A stretch of DNA of 15,469 nucleotides from Oscillospiraceae bacterium (GCA_016293265.1 JAEDEN010000041.1:1-15469), one strand, 5' to 3'; shown: positions 1 to 6,524, counted from the stretch's first letter. Notes: a model not told the origin generated them from the letters alone. Program-made: numbers and translations.

Positions 1-14
1 TTTTGCCTTTCGAT

Positions 15-41
15 TTGAGCAAAATGATGCTATATTATAAT
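15..41 (+). promoter_or_regulatory. possible promoter of the 90-446 gene
   Basis: TATAAT lies at 36-41, inside an AT-rich run. The best upstream partner is TTGAGC at 15-20 with a short 15-base spacer. The -10 is convincing and the -35 is poor, so this is a tentative call. Confidence 0.3.
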
Positions 42-60
42 TCAAGAAGATAAACCGTCA

Positions 61-78
61 GACAAATCGGAATTTGTT
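61..78 (+). repeat. head repeat of cassette 1
   Basis: The 14 bases AAATCGGAATTTGT at 64-77 recur exactly at 484-497, 420 bp downstream. In both places a G-rich ribosome binding site and an ATG follow within about 15 bases. The unit is itself partly palindromic (CAAAT/ATTTG arms around CGGA). It also resembles the reverse complement of the downstream TTCCAGTTTGTCG repeat at 802-814. Confidence 0.6.
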
Positions 79-89
79 GAGGTGTCAAT

Positions 90-446
90 ATGAAAAGACG
101 ATTGCAGATAGTGGCTGGTATTATTCTTGCAATAGCCTTGCTTTGCGGAATAGAGTTTTGGAATGAAGCGCAAGCAATAAAACGGGAGACTGAACATTTA
201 CTTGACCTTCAGCGTATATTGACTCTTGCAGAGAACAGAGGGGCGGATTGGGCAACAGATGAACTGATGATAAATAACATAGAAACATTCAGGAAAAAGA
301 GTCTGTATAAAAAATGGGGGAAACCAACCGAGAGTACGGAAACTGCAAATGAAGATATATGGGTACTGTCGGATCAGTTTCGACTTATTGTTGATTACTA
401 TAAAGATGAACGGATTGAGAGCGTGAAAGTAGTTTCAGGTACATAG
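90..446 (+). CDS. hypothetical membrane-anchored or secreted protein, 118 aa
   Basis: The product is unrecognised. Residues 1-4 are basic and 6-21 form one hydrophobic segment (VAGIILAIALLCGI region), typical of a signal anchor or uncleaved signal peptide. No lipobox is obvious. The rest is charged and soluble. Its C-terminal part (about 76-116) has the pattern KKWGKP, then an IWVL strand, then a D-Y-Y-K-D-E-R turn and a V-K-V-V strand. Many small Firmicutes envelope proteins have this pattern, vaguely like SmpA/BamE-type folds; this is a resemblance only. ATG at 90 is supported by GAGGTG at 79-84. The gene is AT-rich compared with the thiamine operon. Its stop is followed 5 bases later by a repeat shared with the next small gene, suggesting a mobile or cassette-like origin. 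Confidence 0.65.
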   Translation: MKRRLQIVAGIILAIALLCGIEFWNEAQAIKRETEHLLDLQRILTLAENRGADWATDELMINNIETFRKKSLYKKWGKPTESTETANEDIWVLSDQFRLIVDYYKDERIESVKVVSGT

Positions 447-451
447 CCAAC

Positions 452-469
452 TTCCAGTTTGGCGGGCAG
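452..469 (+). repeat. tail repeat of cassette 1
   Basis: TTCCAGTTTG at 452-461 plus CG and CAG downstream match 802-819 at 15 of 18 positions. Both copies begin within 6 bases of the stop codon of a small membrane-protein gene. The flanking GCCAA (447-451 region) and TTGGC (460-464) could form a small hairpin here. Confidence 0.55.
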
Positions 470-481
470 TTAAGCATAGAG

Positions 482-498
482 ATAAATCGGAATTTGTC
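482..498 (+). repeat. head repeat of cassette 2
   Basis: This is the second copy of the 14-base repeat found at 64-77. It sits 13-15 bases downstream of the cassette 1 tail repeat, so tail and head are adjacent, as expected at a junction between two cassettes. AGGTGG and an ATG follow it. Confidence 0.6.
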
Positions 499-508
499 AG
501 GTGGTACG

Positions 509-544
509 ATGATGGAAAACAATGATTTTATGATAATTGGCTAA
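509..544 (+). CDS. possible 11-residue peptide or remnant of a lost gene start
   Basis: ATG at 509 lies 4 bases after AGGTGG (499-504), in the same relation to the head repeat as the start of the 90-446 gene. The frame encodes MMENNDFMIIG and stops at 544. It may be a translated leader peptide, or the broken 5' end of a former cassette gene whose head repeat survived. Nothing beyond its position supports expression. Confidence 0.2.
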   Translation: MMENNDFMIIG

Positions 545-611
545 TCTGAGTTGTATTGCCTGCCAAGCCATACCCAGTTAAAAAGCATCAAACATATTGG
601 AGAAAAGAAAT

Positions 612-800
612 ATGAAAAAGGCAATAATGCAGGTTTTGATTACTGTCGTGATTATGAGTATTATTTGCCTTGTTTTTTGGCAAGTAGGATGGATTACATC
701 ATCACGAGAAGTTGGCATCATGTTTGCAATAACTGTTATAGTGATAGTGGTTGACCTTGTTGCGTCACTCGTTTGGAAGAAGATATGTAATCACAAATAA
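612..800 (+). CDS. small hydrophobic protein with two predicted membrane segments, 62 aa
   Basis: Unrecognised. Counting from ATG at 612, residues 4-24 (IMQVLITVVIMSIICLVFW region) and 35-54 (VGIMFAITVIVIVVDLVASL) are two strongly hydrophobic segments. They are joined by a short WITSSRE linker, and the protein ends in a basic KKICNHK tail. A TTG at 597 in the same frame is a less likely start, because GGAG at 599-602 is correctly spaced (9 bases) for ATG 612. The size and two-segment layout would suit a small membrane protein or holin-like or toxin-like peptide, but no family motif is visible. The shared repeat begins within 2 bases of the stop codon. Confidence 0.55.
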   Translation: MKKAIMQVLITVVIMSIICLVFWQVGWITSSREVGIMFAITVIVIVVDLVASLVWKKICNHK

Positions 801-801
801 A

Positions 802-819
802 TTCCAGTTTGTCGAACAG
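802..819 (+). repeat. tail repeat of cassette 2
   Basis: TTCCAGTTTG at 802-811 matches 452-461, and nearby CG and CAG bases are shared too. Read on the other strand, bases 801-813 resemble the head repeat at 61-73. Each small gene therefore sits between imperfect inverted repeats. Confidence 0.55.
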
Positions 820-890
820 ATACGTCCTTTTCTTGCCGGGATATGATAAAAAAGTGGCATTATGTAGAACACACGGCTTATTACCGCGTC

Positions 891-930
891 AAAAAGTACC
901 CACCCCATTCAAAACGGGGTGGGTATTTTT
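891..930. terminator. bidirectional intrinsic terminator
   Basis: A perfect 10-bp GC-rich stem (897-906 with 916-925) has an A-run on its left and a T-run on its right. It can terminate both the plus-strand small genes and the minus-strand thiamine operon, whose last gene ends at 993. Confidence 0.85.
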
Positions 931-955
931 TCATGTTCGGCCAAAACCTTAACTT

Positions 956-988
956 AATGACATTGGACGGTGTCCGGGTCATTTTTTT
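956..988 (+). terminator. possible second plus-strand terminator
   Basis: AATGAC (956-961) can pair with GTCATT (978-983), and GGAC (965-968) with GTCC (972-975). Uneven internal loops separate the two helices, and a T-run follows to 988. The helix is weaker than the one at 897-925. On the minus strand no U-tract follows it. Confidence 0.3.
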
Positions 989-992
989 GCGT

Positions 993-2159
993 TTATGCGC
1001 GGTTCTTCCGCAGGCGGTCCGCCGCAAAGCACAGCGCCATGGTAATGAGCATATCCGGCAGCGTGCTTCCGAGGATAAAGTCATAGCGCATCAGCACCCG
1101 GTAGAGCAGAAAGCCTACAGCCCAAAGCAGCAGGTTTTCCACACAGACGCTCTGGGAACTGTGGTCCCGCTTGAGCAGGAAGAAATCCGTGATCTGAATG
1201 GCGATCATGGGGGCGAACACCGAGCCGATGAGGTATAGGAAGTCGGTGATGTTGTCCATGGGATAGAGGATGGCTGCCGCCGTTCCAATGACGGTGGCGC
1301 CGATGGCCACCCACTTCCCTTTTACGCCGGAGAAGACGGACTCGCTGGAGACACCGGCGGAGTAGGCGTCCAGGAAAGTGGTGGTGACAGTGGAAAAGAT
1401 GACGATGAGCAGTCCCGCCAGTCCCAGTCCGGCCCGGACCATGATCTGGGCCACGTCGGACTGGCCGGTGAAGATGGCCGCGCCCATGCCGATGACATAC
1501 ATCCAGCAGCTCACAAGGCCGTAGACCACCGCGCTGACCGCCGTGGAACCCAGGGGATGCTCCGCCTCGCGGGTATAGTCACTGATGAGGGGCAGCCAGG
1601 AAAGGGGCATGGCTACGGACAGCTCCACCGCGGCACCGAAGGACATGGCCTCTCCGGCAGCATCGGAAACGCCGCCCCGGAAAATTACAAAGCACAGTAC
1701 CAGCGTCAGGCAAAAGAGGGCCGCCATGGCAATGGTGTTCAGCTTACCCAGGTGCTCCACGCCCACCAGAAGCCACAGAACGATGAGGCCGCCAATGACC
1801 AGGCACCACACCCAGTTCCCCGCGTCCCAGATGCCGCCGGCGGCCAGGGCGCCGTCGTAGATCATGATGGCGGTCCAACCCACCAACTGCAAAATGTTCA
1901 GCAGGGAAAAGAGAAGGCCGCCCCGGTGGCCGAAGCTCATTTTCACCGTTTCCATAGCGCTTTTCCGGGTATTGCCGCCAATCAGGCCGGCGAGAAACAG
2001 CATGGCGCAGCCGATGACGTGGCCGGTCAGGATGGCCGCAAGGCCCCGGCCAAAGCCCAGGGGGGCAAAGTAAGTGCCGGTAAGGATCTCGGCGATGGAA
2101 ACGCCCGCGCCGAACCAGATCAGGCCGTTTTCGAATACGGAGGTGCGCTTTTCTTCCAT
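993..2159 (-). CDS. cytX: CytX-like hydroxymethylpyrimidine permease
   Basis: A polytopic membrane protein of 388 residues with many hydrophobic segments, matching the CytX branch of the cytosine/purine permease (NCS1) family. The N-terminal region NGLIWFGAGVSIAEILTG, the APLGFG motif and the following SAMETVKMSFG are typical of the family as I recall it. CytX is predicted to import the thiamine precursor HMP (hydroxymethylpyrimidine). Its place directly after thiD in a riboswitch-controlled operon supports that substrate. ATG at 2159 is preferred over an in-frame upstream start at 2180 because AGGAGG lies 9 bases before it, inside the end of thiD. Only one base separates it from the thiD stop, so translation is probably coupled. 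It is the last gene of the operon, with the terminator at 891-930 downstream. Confidence 0.85.
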   Translation of the reverse strand: MEEKRTSVFENGLIWFGAGVSIAEILTGTYFAPLGFGRGLAAILTGHVIGCAMLFLAGLIGGNTRKSAMETVKMSFGHRGGLLFSLLNILQLVGWTAIMIYDGALAAGGIWDAGNWVWCLVIGGLIVLWLLVGVEHLGKLNTIAMAALFCLTLVLCFVIFRGGVSDAAGEAMSFGAAVELSVAMPLSWLPLISDYTREAEHPLGSTAVSAVVYGLVSCWMYVIGMGAAIFTGQSDVAQIMVRAGLGLAGLLIVIFSTVTTTFLDAYSAGVSSESVFSGVKGKWVAIGATVIGTAAAILYPMDNITDFLYLIGSVFAPMIAIQITDFFLLKRDHSSQSVCVENLLLWAVGFLLYRVLMRYDFILGSTLPDMLITMALCFAADRLRKNRA

Positions 2160-2160
2160 T

Positions 2161-2967
2161 TTATTCCGCCTCCTTTGCAAATTCTCCCGTGAGGGCGAAG
2201 GCGTGGTTCATGGGCCCCCTGCCTGCTCCCAGGTCCAGCATGGCGGCCAGGGCACCGGAGATGTAATCCTTGGCCCGTTGGACGGAATCCGTCAGGGAGA
2301 AGCCCTTGGCCAGGTTGGCGGCGATGGCGCTGGAGAGGGTGCAGCCGGTGCCGTGGGTGTTGGGGTTCTGAATGCGCTTGCCGTAAAACCAGCGGCAGCG
2401 GCCTTCCACGCAGAGCAGGTCGTTGGCGTCACTCAGGCTGTGGCCGCCCTTGCACAGGACGGCACAGCCGGATTCCGCGCAGATCTTTTTGGCCGCCGCC
2501 TCCATGTCCGCCTCGCTGCGGATTGCCATGCCGGAGAGGACCTCCGCCTCCGGAATGTTGGGGGTGACCAGGGCCGCCATAGGCAAAAGCTCCTGCTTCA
2601 GCGCGGCTACCGCCTCGGTTTCCATGAGGCTGGAGCCACTGGTGGCCACCATTACGGGGTCCACCACGATGTTTTCCGCGCCGTAGTGGCGCAGCCGTTC
2701 CGCGATGACCCGGATCAGCGCATCGGAGGCCACCATTCCGATCTTCACGGCGCCGGGACGGATATCCTGGAACACCGCGTCGATCTGCTGAGACAAAAAC
2801 TGGGGTTCTACAGTGGAGATCGCTGTGACGCCGGTGGTGTTCTGGGCGGTGAGGGCCGTGACGGCGCTCATGGCAAAGACGCCGTTCATGGTCATGGTCT
2901 TGATGTCCGCCTGGATACCGGCGCCTCCGCTGGAATCGCTTCCAGCGATTGTTAATGCTGTTTTCAT
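2161..2967 (-). CDS. thiD: bifunctional HMP kinase / HMP-P kinase ThiD
   Basis: Phosphorylates HMP and then HMP-P in the cytoplasm to give HMP-PP, the pyrimidine half used by ThiE. It has 268 residues, close to the usual ThiD length. Ribokinase-fold features are visible: the N-terminal LTIAGSDSSGGAGIQAD (5-21), VVDPVMVATSGSSL (101-114), TPNIPEAEVL (135-144), KGGH (173-176) and the catalytic-loop region HGTGCTLSS (205-213). ATG at 2967 is chosen over an in-frame TTG at 2985 because GGAG lies 8 bases before the ATG. A 79-base gap separates it from the phosphatase gene upstream, the largest gap inside the operon. I see no terminator in that gap, so it is most likely still co-transcribed. Confidence 0.93.
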   Translation of the reverse strand: MKTALTIAGSDSSGGAGIQADIKTMTMNGVFAMSAVTALTAQNTTGVTAISTVEPQFLSQQIDAVFQDIRPGAVKIGMVASDALIRVIAERLRHYGAENIVVDPVMVATSGSSLMETEAVAALKQELLPMAALVTPNIPEAEVLSGMAIRSEADMEAAAKKICAESGCAVLCKGGHSLSDANDLLCVEGRCRWFYGKRIQNPNTHGTGCTLSSAIAANLAKGFSLTDSVQRAKDYISGALAAMLDLGAGRGPMNHAFALTGEFAKEAE

Positions 2968-3046
2968 GGTTGTTTCTCCTTTCAAAATGCAGCATCAATT
3001 TTATTGAGCGACAGAAGGTGGTGCCCCCAATCTGCCGCTTGCGGGA

Positions 3047-3676
3047 TTAAAAGGTTTGAATGGCCTCGTCGGCAAGGGCCGTCAGCTCCGCCCAGTGGGC
3101 GCGGGCGCTTTCGTCGTATACTCCCACCAGATAAAAGCCTGCCGCCTTGGCGGTCCTGGCGGCGTAGAGGGCGTCCTCATAGACCGCTGTGTCCTCCGGC
3201 GCCGCGCCCAGCCGCCGGGCGGCCTCGAAGTAGACCTGGGGCCGGTCCTTCCCTGCTCCCACGCTTTCGCAGGAGAGGAGGAAGTCAAAGCAGTCCGCGG
3301 CGCCCAGACGGCCAAGGCAGGATGCCATCAGCTCCTCCGCCGTGGCGGAGGCAACACACATACGCACATCCTTTGCCCGCAGATCCTCCAGATAGGCCAG
3401 GACGCCGGCCTTCAGGGGGATATCCTGCCGGTAATGGCGGTCCATGACGGCATTCATCTCCGCCGCGATGGCTTCCGGTGTGCCCGTAATGCCGCATTCC
3501 GATGCAAACAGGGCGGCGGATTCCGTCATGGTCATGGGCTTGATGCGCTCTAAAAGCTCCTCAATATCGCCGGTGACGCCCTTGCTGCGCAGGAATTCCC
3601 GGCCCAGGCGCTGCCAGTAGGCCATGGAGTCCACCAGAGTGCCGTCCATATCGAAGATGGCGAACGGCTTATCCAT
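3047..3676 (-). CDS. HAD-superfamily phosphatase, beta-phosphoglucomutase-like subgroup
   Basis: A 209-residue HAD hydrolase. Motif I is DMDGTLVDS (Asp9 nucleophile, Asp11 acid/base), motif II is around Ser110 (VASAT), motif III is Lys143 (GKDRP), and motif IV is YEDAL with Asp168. An alpha-helical C1-type cap lies between motifs I and II. The substrate cannot be read from sequence. Position between thiE and thiD suggests a thiamine-related phosphate ester such as TMP, HMP-P or HET-P, or a house-cleaning role. The ATG overlaps the end of thiE by 8 bases, so translation is probably coupled. GGGAG lies about 10 bases upstream, inside thiE. The family call is firm; the physiological role is inference. 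Confidence 0.9.
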   Translation of the reverse strand: MDKPFAIFDMDGTLVDSMAYWQRLGREFLRSKGVTGDIEELLERIKPMTMTESAALFASECGITGTPEAIAAEMNAVMDRHYRQDIPLKAGVLAYLEDLRAKDVRMCVASATAEELMASCLGRLGAADCFDFLLSCESVGAGKDRPQVYFEAARRLGAAPEDTAVYEDALYAARTAKAAGFYLVGVYDESARAHWAELTALADEAIQTF

Positions 3677-4328
3677 GGGCCACCAACTCCCGGGAGAGGG
3701 TCAGCAGCCGGGCCGTGGCCGCGCCGGGGTCGGCAGCGGCAAAAATGGCGCTGACAACCGCCACGCCGTCCACACCGCTGCCGGAAAGCTGGCCAATGTT
3801 CTCCGTGTTGATGCCGCCGATGGCCACCACGGGGATGGAGACGGAGGCCCGGATGGCCCGGAGCTGATCCATGGTGAGGTTACGGGCGTTCTTCTTGGTG
3901 CCGGTGGCGAATACGGCCCCCACGCCGATGTAGTCCGCGCCGGCCTGTTCCGCCGCCACGGCCTCCTCCACCGTTCCGGCGGAGATGCCCAGAATCTTAT
4001 CCGGGCCGATGATGGCGCGGATGTCCCGGCCCCTGATGTCGCTCTGGCCCACATGGACGCCGTCGGCTCCGGTGGCCAGGGCGATCTCCACGCTGTCATT
4101 CACCACAAAGGGAACGCGGTATTTTTCGCACAGGGCCCGCAGCTCCGCAGCCTCAGCGGTGAAGTCCCCCTCCGCCAGGTCCTTTTCCCGGATCTGGAGG
4201 AAGGTGGCCCCGTTTTTCAGCACCTCTTCTGTAACAGAGGTAAGGCGCTGGCCGGGCTTGAGCCACATACGGTCGGTAATGGCATAGAGGAGCATGGAAG
4301 CTCTGATCTCATCCTTCGTAAATTTCAT
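3669..4328 (-). CDS. thiE: thiamine phosphate synthase ThiE
   Basis: Joins HMP-PP and HET-P to form thiamine monophosphate and pyrophosphate. It has 219 residues with the TIM-barrel signatures of ThiE: LYAITDR (14-20), FLQIREK (43-49) for the pyrophosphate-binding Arg and Lys, VVNDS (76-80), DGVHVGQSD (89-97), GVGAVFATGTK (135-145), and VVAIGGIN (167-174) near the phosphate site. AAAGGAG sits 6 bases before the ATG. The start overlaps the end of thiM by 20 bases, and the end overlaps the phosphatase gene by 8 bases, a tightly packed translationally coupled arrangement. Confidence 0.95.
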   Translation of the reverse strand: MKFTKDEIRASMLLYAITDRMWLKPGQRLTSVTEEVLKNGATFLQIREKDLAEGDFTAEAAELRALCEKYRVPFVVNDSVEIALATGADGVHVGQSDIRGRDIRAIIGPDKILGISAGTVEEAVAAEQAGADYIGVGAVFATGTKKNARNLTMDQLRAIRASVSIPVVAIGGINTENIGQLSGSGVDGVAVVSAIFAAADPGAATARLLTLSRELVAHG

Positions 4329-5139
4329 AGCGGACTCCTTTCGTCAACTGATGGGGGGTGAGGTTGAAAACAGCGTCGATCATGTCGGTGCGGAAGGTGG
4401 CGTTGCCGGTGCCCTTTGCAAGGCGGAGCTCCTCGGCCAGTTCGCCGCACACGCCCATGGCGGCCATGGCGGCACAGGCGGCCTCAAAGGGGCTGTCCGG
4501 GCTGGCGGCGCAGAAAGCGCCCATCAGGGAGGTGAGCATACAGCCGCTGCCGGTGACGCGGGCCATGGTGGCGCAGCCGTTGCGCAGGACCATGGTGCGC
4601 CGCCCGTCGGAGATCACGTCCATCTTCCCGGAGACGGCGATGACGCTGCCGCTGCGGCGGGCAAAGTCCGCAGCCATGGCCATGGCTGCGGGAAGGCTTT
4701 CCTCCGTAATGGCGTCCATGGCGCTGACATCCACACCGCTGCCGCCGGTCCCGCCGGTGGCCAGGGCCCGGATCTCCGAGGCGTTGCCCCGGATGGCGGT
4801 GAAGCGGACCTCCTGCAGCAGGCGCTTGGAGGCGTCCCGGCGGAGTTGGGTGCCGCCGGCCGCCACCGGGTCCAGCACCACCGTCTTTCCCAGGGCATTG
4901 GCGGCTTTTCCGGCGCTGACCATGGAGTCCACCAGGGCGATGGCACCCAGGTTGCAGACAAGGCCGTTGGCTCCGGCCACGGCCTCCGCCGCCTCCCGCA
5001 GGTCATCCGCCATGGAGGGGGAGCCTCCGGCGGCCAGGATGATATTGGCACAGTCGTTGACGGTGACGAAATTTGTGATGCACTGCACCAGGGGAGCCCG
5101 CTCCCGGAGACGGATCAAAGGGGTTTCAAAATCAAACAT
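4309..5139 (-). CDS. thiM: hydroxyethylthiazole kinase ThiM
   Basis: Phosphorylates salvaged HET (hydroxyethylthiazole) to HET-P for ThiE. At 276 residues it is close to the usual length. Family features are QCITNFVTVNDCAN (19-32), GGSPSMADD (38-46), CNLGA (62-66), VLDPVAAGG (88-96), IRGNASEI (116-123), and VTGSGCMLTS (195-204), whose Cys200 is at the position of the active-site cysteine known in the Bacillus enzyme. AAAGGAG is 7 bases before the ATG. A 13-base gap separates it from thiW. Presence of ThiM without thiazole-synthesis genes nearby fits salvage. Confidence 0.95.
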   Translation of the reverse strand: MFDFETPLIRLRERAPLVQCITNFVTVNDCANIILAAGGSPSMADDLREAAEAVAGANGLVCNLGAIALVDSMVSAGKAANALGKTVVLDPVAAGGTQLRRDASKRLLQEVRFTAIRGNASEIRALATGGTGGSGVDVSAMDAITEESLPAAMAMAADFARRSGSVIAVSGKMDVISDGRRTMVLRNGCATMARVTGSGCMLTSLMGAFCAASPDSPFEAACAAMAAMGVCGELAEELRLAKGTGNATFRTDMIDAVFNLTPHQLTKGVRYEIYEG

Positions 5140-5152
5140 GGAGGCTCTCCTT

Positions 5153-5677
5153 TCAGCGTTCCAGCTCTTGCAGCATCCGCCCCAGGACGCCGGTGCGCTT
5201 TAAAACCAGGAGCACGGCGATGCCCATGGCGGCTCCTACCACGGCGGAGGGAGTGTAGAAGGGGATATAGTAGAAGGGGGACTGGGCGTCCAGGCCATAA
5301 AAGAGCTTCATGAGAGGATAGGAGGCCAGGGCGCCGAAAAGGCCGGTGCCTACCACCTCGCCCACAAAGACCAGAACCAGGCTGTGGGTTCTGCGGTAGA
5401 GAAGGCCGCCCAGGATGGGGCCGAAGATGGCGCCGGTGACAGCCTGGATGGTGCGGCCGGAGAGCATTCGCATCACGCCGCAGAGAAAGGCGGCGGCGCA
5501 GCCGTACCAGGGGCCCAGGAATACCGCTGCCAGGGCGTCCACGAAGTGCTGGAAGGGGGCCATGGCGGGGAAATAGACACAGGTATTGAGTACGAAGGCA
5601 AGACAGGCGAACATGGCGGTGAGGGTCAGCTTGCGGACCGCCCGGCTTCCGGCCCGGGCCGGAGGGGATTGATTCAT
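5153..5677 (-). CDS. thiW: ThiW, ECF transporter substrate-binding (S) component, probable thiazole importer
   Basis: A small, very hydrophobic protein of 174 residues with about five to six membrane segments after a basic N-terminus. KLTLTAMFACLAFVLN near the start, a GPWYG.. loop, and ..GAIFGPILGGLLYRRT are typical of ECF S components of the ThiW family. ThiW is predicted in the literature to bring in the thiazole precursor. Immediate linkage to thiM and the TPP riboswitch supports this. The energising EcfA/EcfT module is not in this window, as expected for group II ECF systems that share a module. GGAGG lies 7 bases before ATG 5677. It is the first gene of the operon. Confidence 0.85.
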   Translation of the reverse strand: MNQSPPARAGSRAVRKLTLTAMFACLAFVLNTCVYFPAMAPFQHFVDALAAVFLGPWYGCAAAFLCGVMRMLSGRTIQAVTGAIFGPILGGLLYRRTHSLVLVFVGEVVGTGLFGALASYPLMKLFYGLDAQSPFYYIPFYTPSAVVGAAMGIAVLLVLKRTGVLGRMLQELER

Positions 5678-5718
5678 ACAGGTTCCTCCCTTTTTATGAT
5701 TGCAAGGGGAATGGGGCG

Positions 5719-5752
5719 AAAAAAAGGCAGCCTCTCTGCAAGAGAGGCTGCC
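5719..5752 (-). terminator. riboswitch-controlled intrinsic terminator
   Basis: A perfect 12-bp stem (5741-5752 with 5726-5737, 3-base loop) is followed on the minus strand by seven U residues (5725-5719). It lies between the TPP aptamer and the thiW ribosome binding site. This is the expected expression platform: TPP binding should favour termination. Confidence 0.88.
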
Positions 5753-5775
5753 TGCCTATGTTCCCCGGAAAATGC

Positions 5776-5806
5776 AAAGAGAACCAAGGACGGCTTGGTT
5801 CTCTTT
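5776..5806 (-). other. perfect 13-bp hairpin between aptamer and terminator
   Basis: Bases 5794-5806 are the exact reverse complement of 5776-5788, with a 5-base loop. No real U-tract follows on the minus strand, so it is not a second standard terminator. It may act as a spacer or pause hairpin or take part in the riboswitch refolding. Confidence 0.5.
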
Positions 5807-5829
5807 CGGCGTAAAAATGTAGCTGATCG

Positions 5830-5918
5830 TCGCATCCCTACGTTGGCATTACCCAAATCAGGTGAGGTCGAGGGAAAACACCCTCCTCTCAGCCCTCTTA
5901 ACGAGAACTCCCTTGCGA
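5830..5918 (-). promoter_or_regulatory. TPP (THI-box) riboswitch aptamer
   Basis: On the minus strand the conserved TPP-aptamer words appear in order: GGGAG, then CTGAGA, then CACCTGAT, then GGGTAATGCCAACGTAGGGA. A P1 helix closes it (TCGCA at 5918-5914 with TGCGA at 5834-5830). It begins almost at the predicted transcription start and precedes the terminator at 5719-5752. It should switch off the salvage operon when thiamine pyrophosphate is plentiful. Confidence 0.96.
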
Positions 5919-5923
5919 AACTG

Positions 5924-5952
5924 ATTATAATCCCCGGTTTCGACACTGTCAA
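5924..5952 (-). promoter_or_regulatory. consensus sigma-A promoter of the thiamine operon
   Basis: TTGACA (5952-5947), a 17-base spacer and TATAAT (5929-5924) match consensus perfectly. The predicted start is near 5917-5920, at the first bases of the aptamer. The -35 overlaps the stop codon of the upstream YcxB-like gene. Confidence 0.92.
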
Positions 5953-6491
5953 GGCATTCTGCGGGGCTTGCGCTTGTTTTCATGGAAGCGTTGGTCGAGA
6001 TGGTAACGGAAGTTGGAGCGCAGGTCCTCCTTCTGCTCCTCCGTCAGGGCGCGGAAGGGCAGGATATATGCGTCCTGCAGGGAGGTGTAGATGAGAAACT
6101 GGCGGTTCAGCTCGAAAACGGCGGCCAGACTTCCGGTCTTGATGGAGATGTCCACATTCCGCTCCGGCACCTGGAAGCGGATGCGGTGGGACTCCAGCGT
6201 CACATCGTACCGGCAGCCGATCATGGTGTCCTTCTGCTTGATATAGCGGCGGATGCCCAGCTCCGCGCCGCCGAAGATGGTGAAAAGCCAGATCAGACAG
6301 GCGGCGCCCAGAAAAACGCCCAGCTCCATGCCACGGTCCCACACGCCCGAGGTGCACAGGCTCAGGAAGGCCGCGCCGGCCATGAGGATCAGCACCCGCA
6401 GGGATTTGTACTGCCGCAGGCCCATGCCGTAATAGCTGGCCTGGCGGTAATCGGCGACGGTGATCTGATAGGAGGTTTCAATTTTGTTCAT
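5949..6491 (-). CDS. YcxB-like membrane protein
   Basis: A 180-residue protein of the loosely defined YcxB type. There is a short N-terminal beta-rich stretch (1-27), then two hydrophobic segments (about 31-50 and 57-77). A soluble C-terminal domain (about 85-168) follows with the pattern YDVTLESHRIRFQVPERNVDISIKTGS and later FLIYTSLQDAYILPFRALTEEQ. The function of this family is unknown to me. The tail ENKRKPRRMP is basic. Its TGA stop overlaps the -35 of the thiamine promoter, so the two genes share the same strand but are probably separate transcripts. The ribosome binding site (AAAGGG, 8 bases upstream) is moderate. Confidence 0.72.
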   Translation of the reverse strand: MNKIETSYQITVADYRQASYYGMGLRQYKSLRVLILMAGAAFLSLCTSGVWDRGMELGVFLGAACLIWLFTIFGGAELGIRRYIKQKDTMIGCRYDVTLESHRIRFQVPERNVDISIKTGSLAAVFELNRQFLIYTSLQDAYILPFRALTEEQKEDLRSNFRYHLDQRFHENKRKPRRMP

Positions 6492-6524
6492 GGCGGACGC
6501 CCTTTCGGTTTCTTTTTATATCAT

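Noticed and set aside
469..475. GTTAAGC matching the integron attC core consensus GTTRRRY
   Set aside because: A 7-base degenerate match is easily due to chance. No proper RYYYAAC partner or attC-type hairpin is present, the second tail repeat lacks the motif, and no integron integrase is in the window.
843..1238. Plus-strand 131-residue frame
   Set aside because: It reads through the terminator hairpin and then antisense to the clearly real cytX. Only its first codons were kept as a possible remnant.
1557..4361. Long plus-strand frames opposite the thiamine operon
   Set aside because: All are shadows of well-recognised minus-strand genes, with biased Gly/Ala/His/Arg composition and no domain features.
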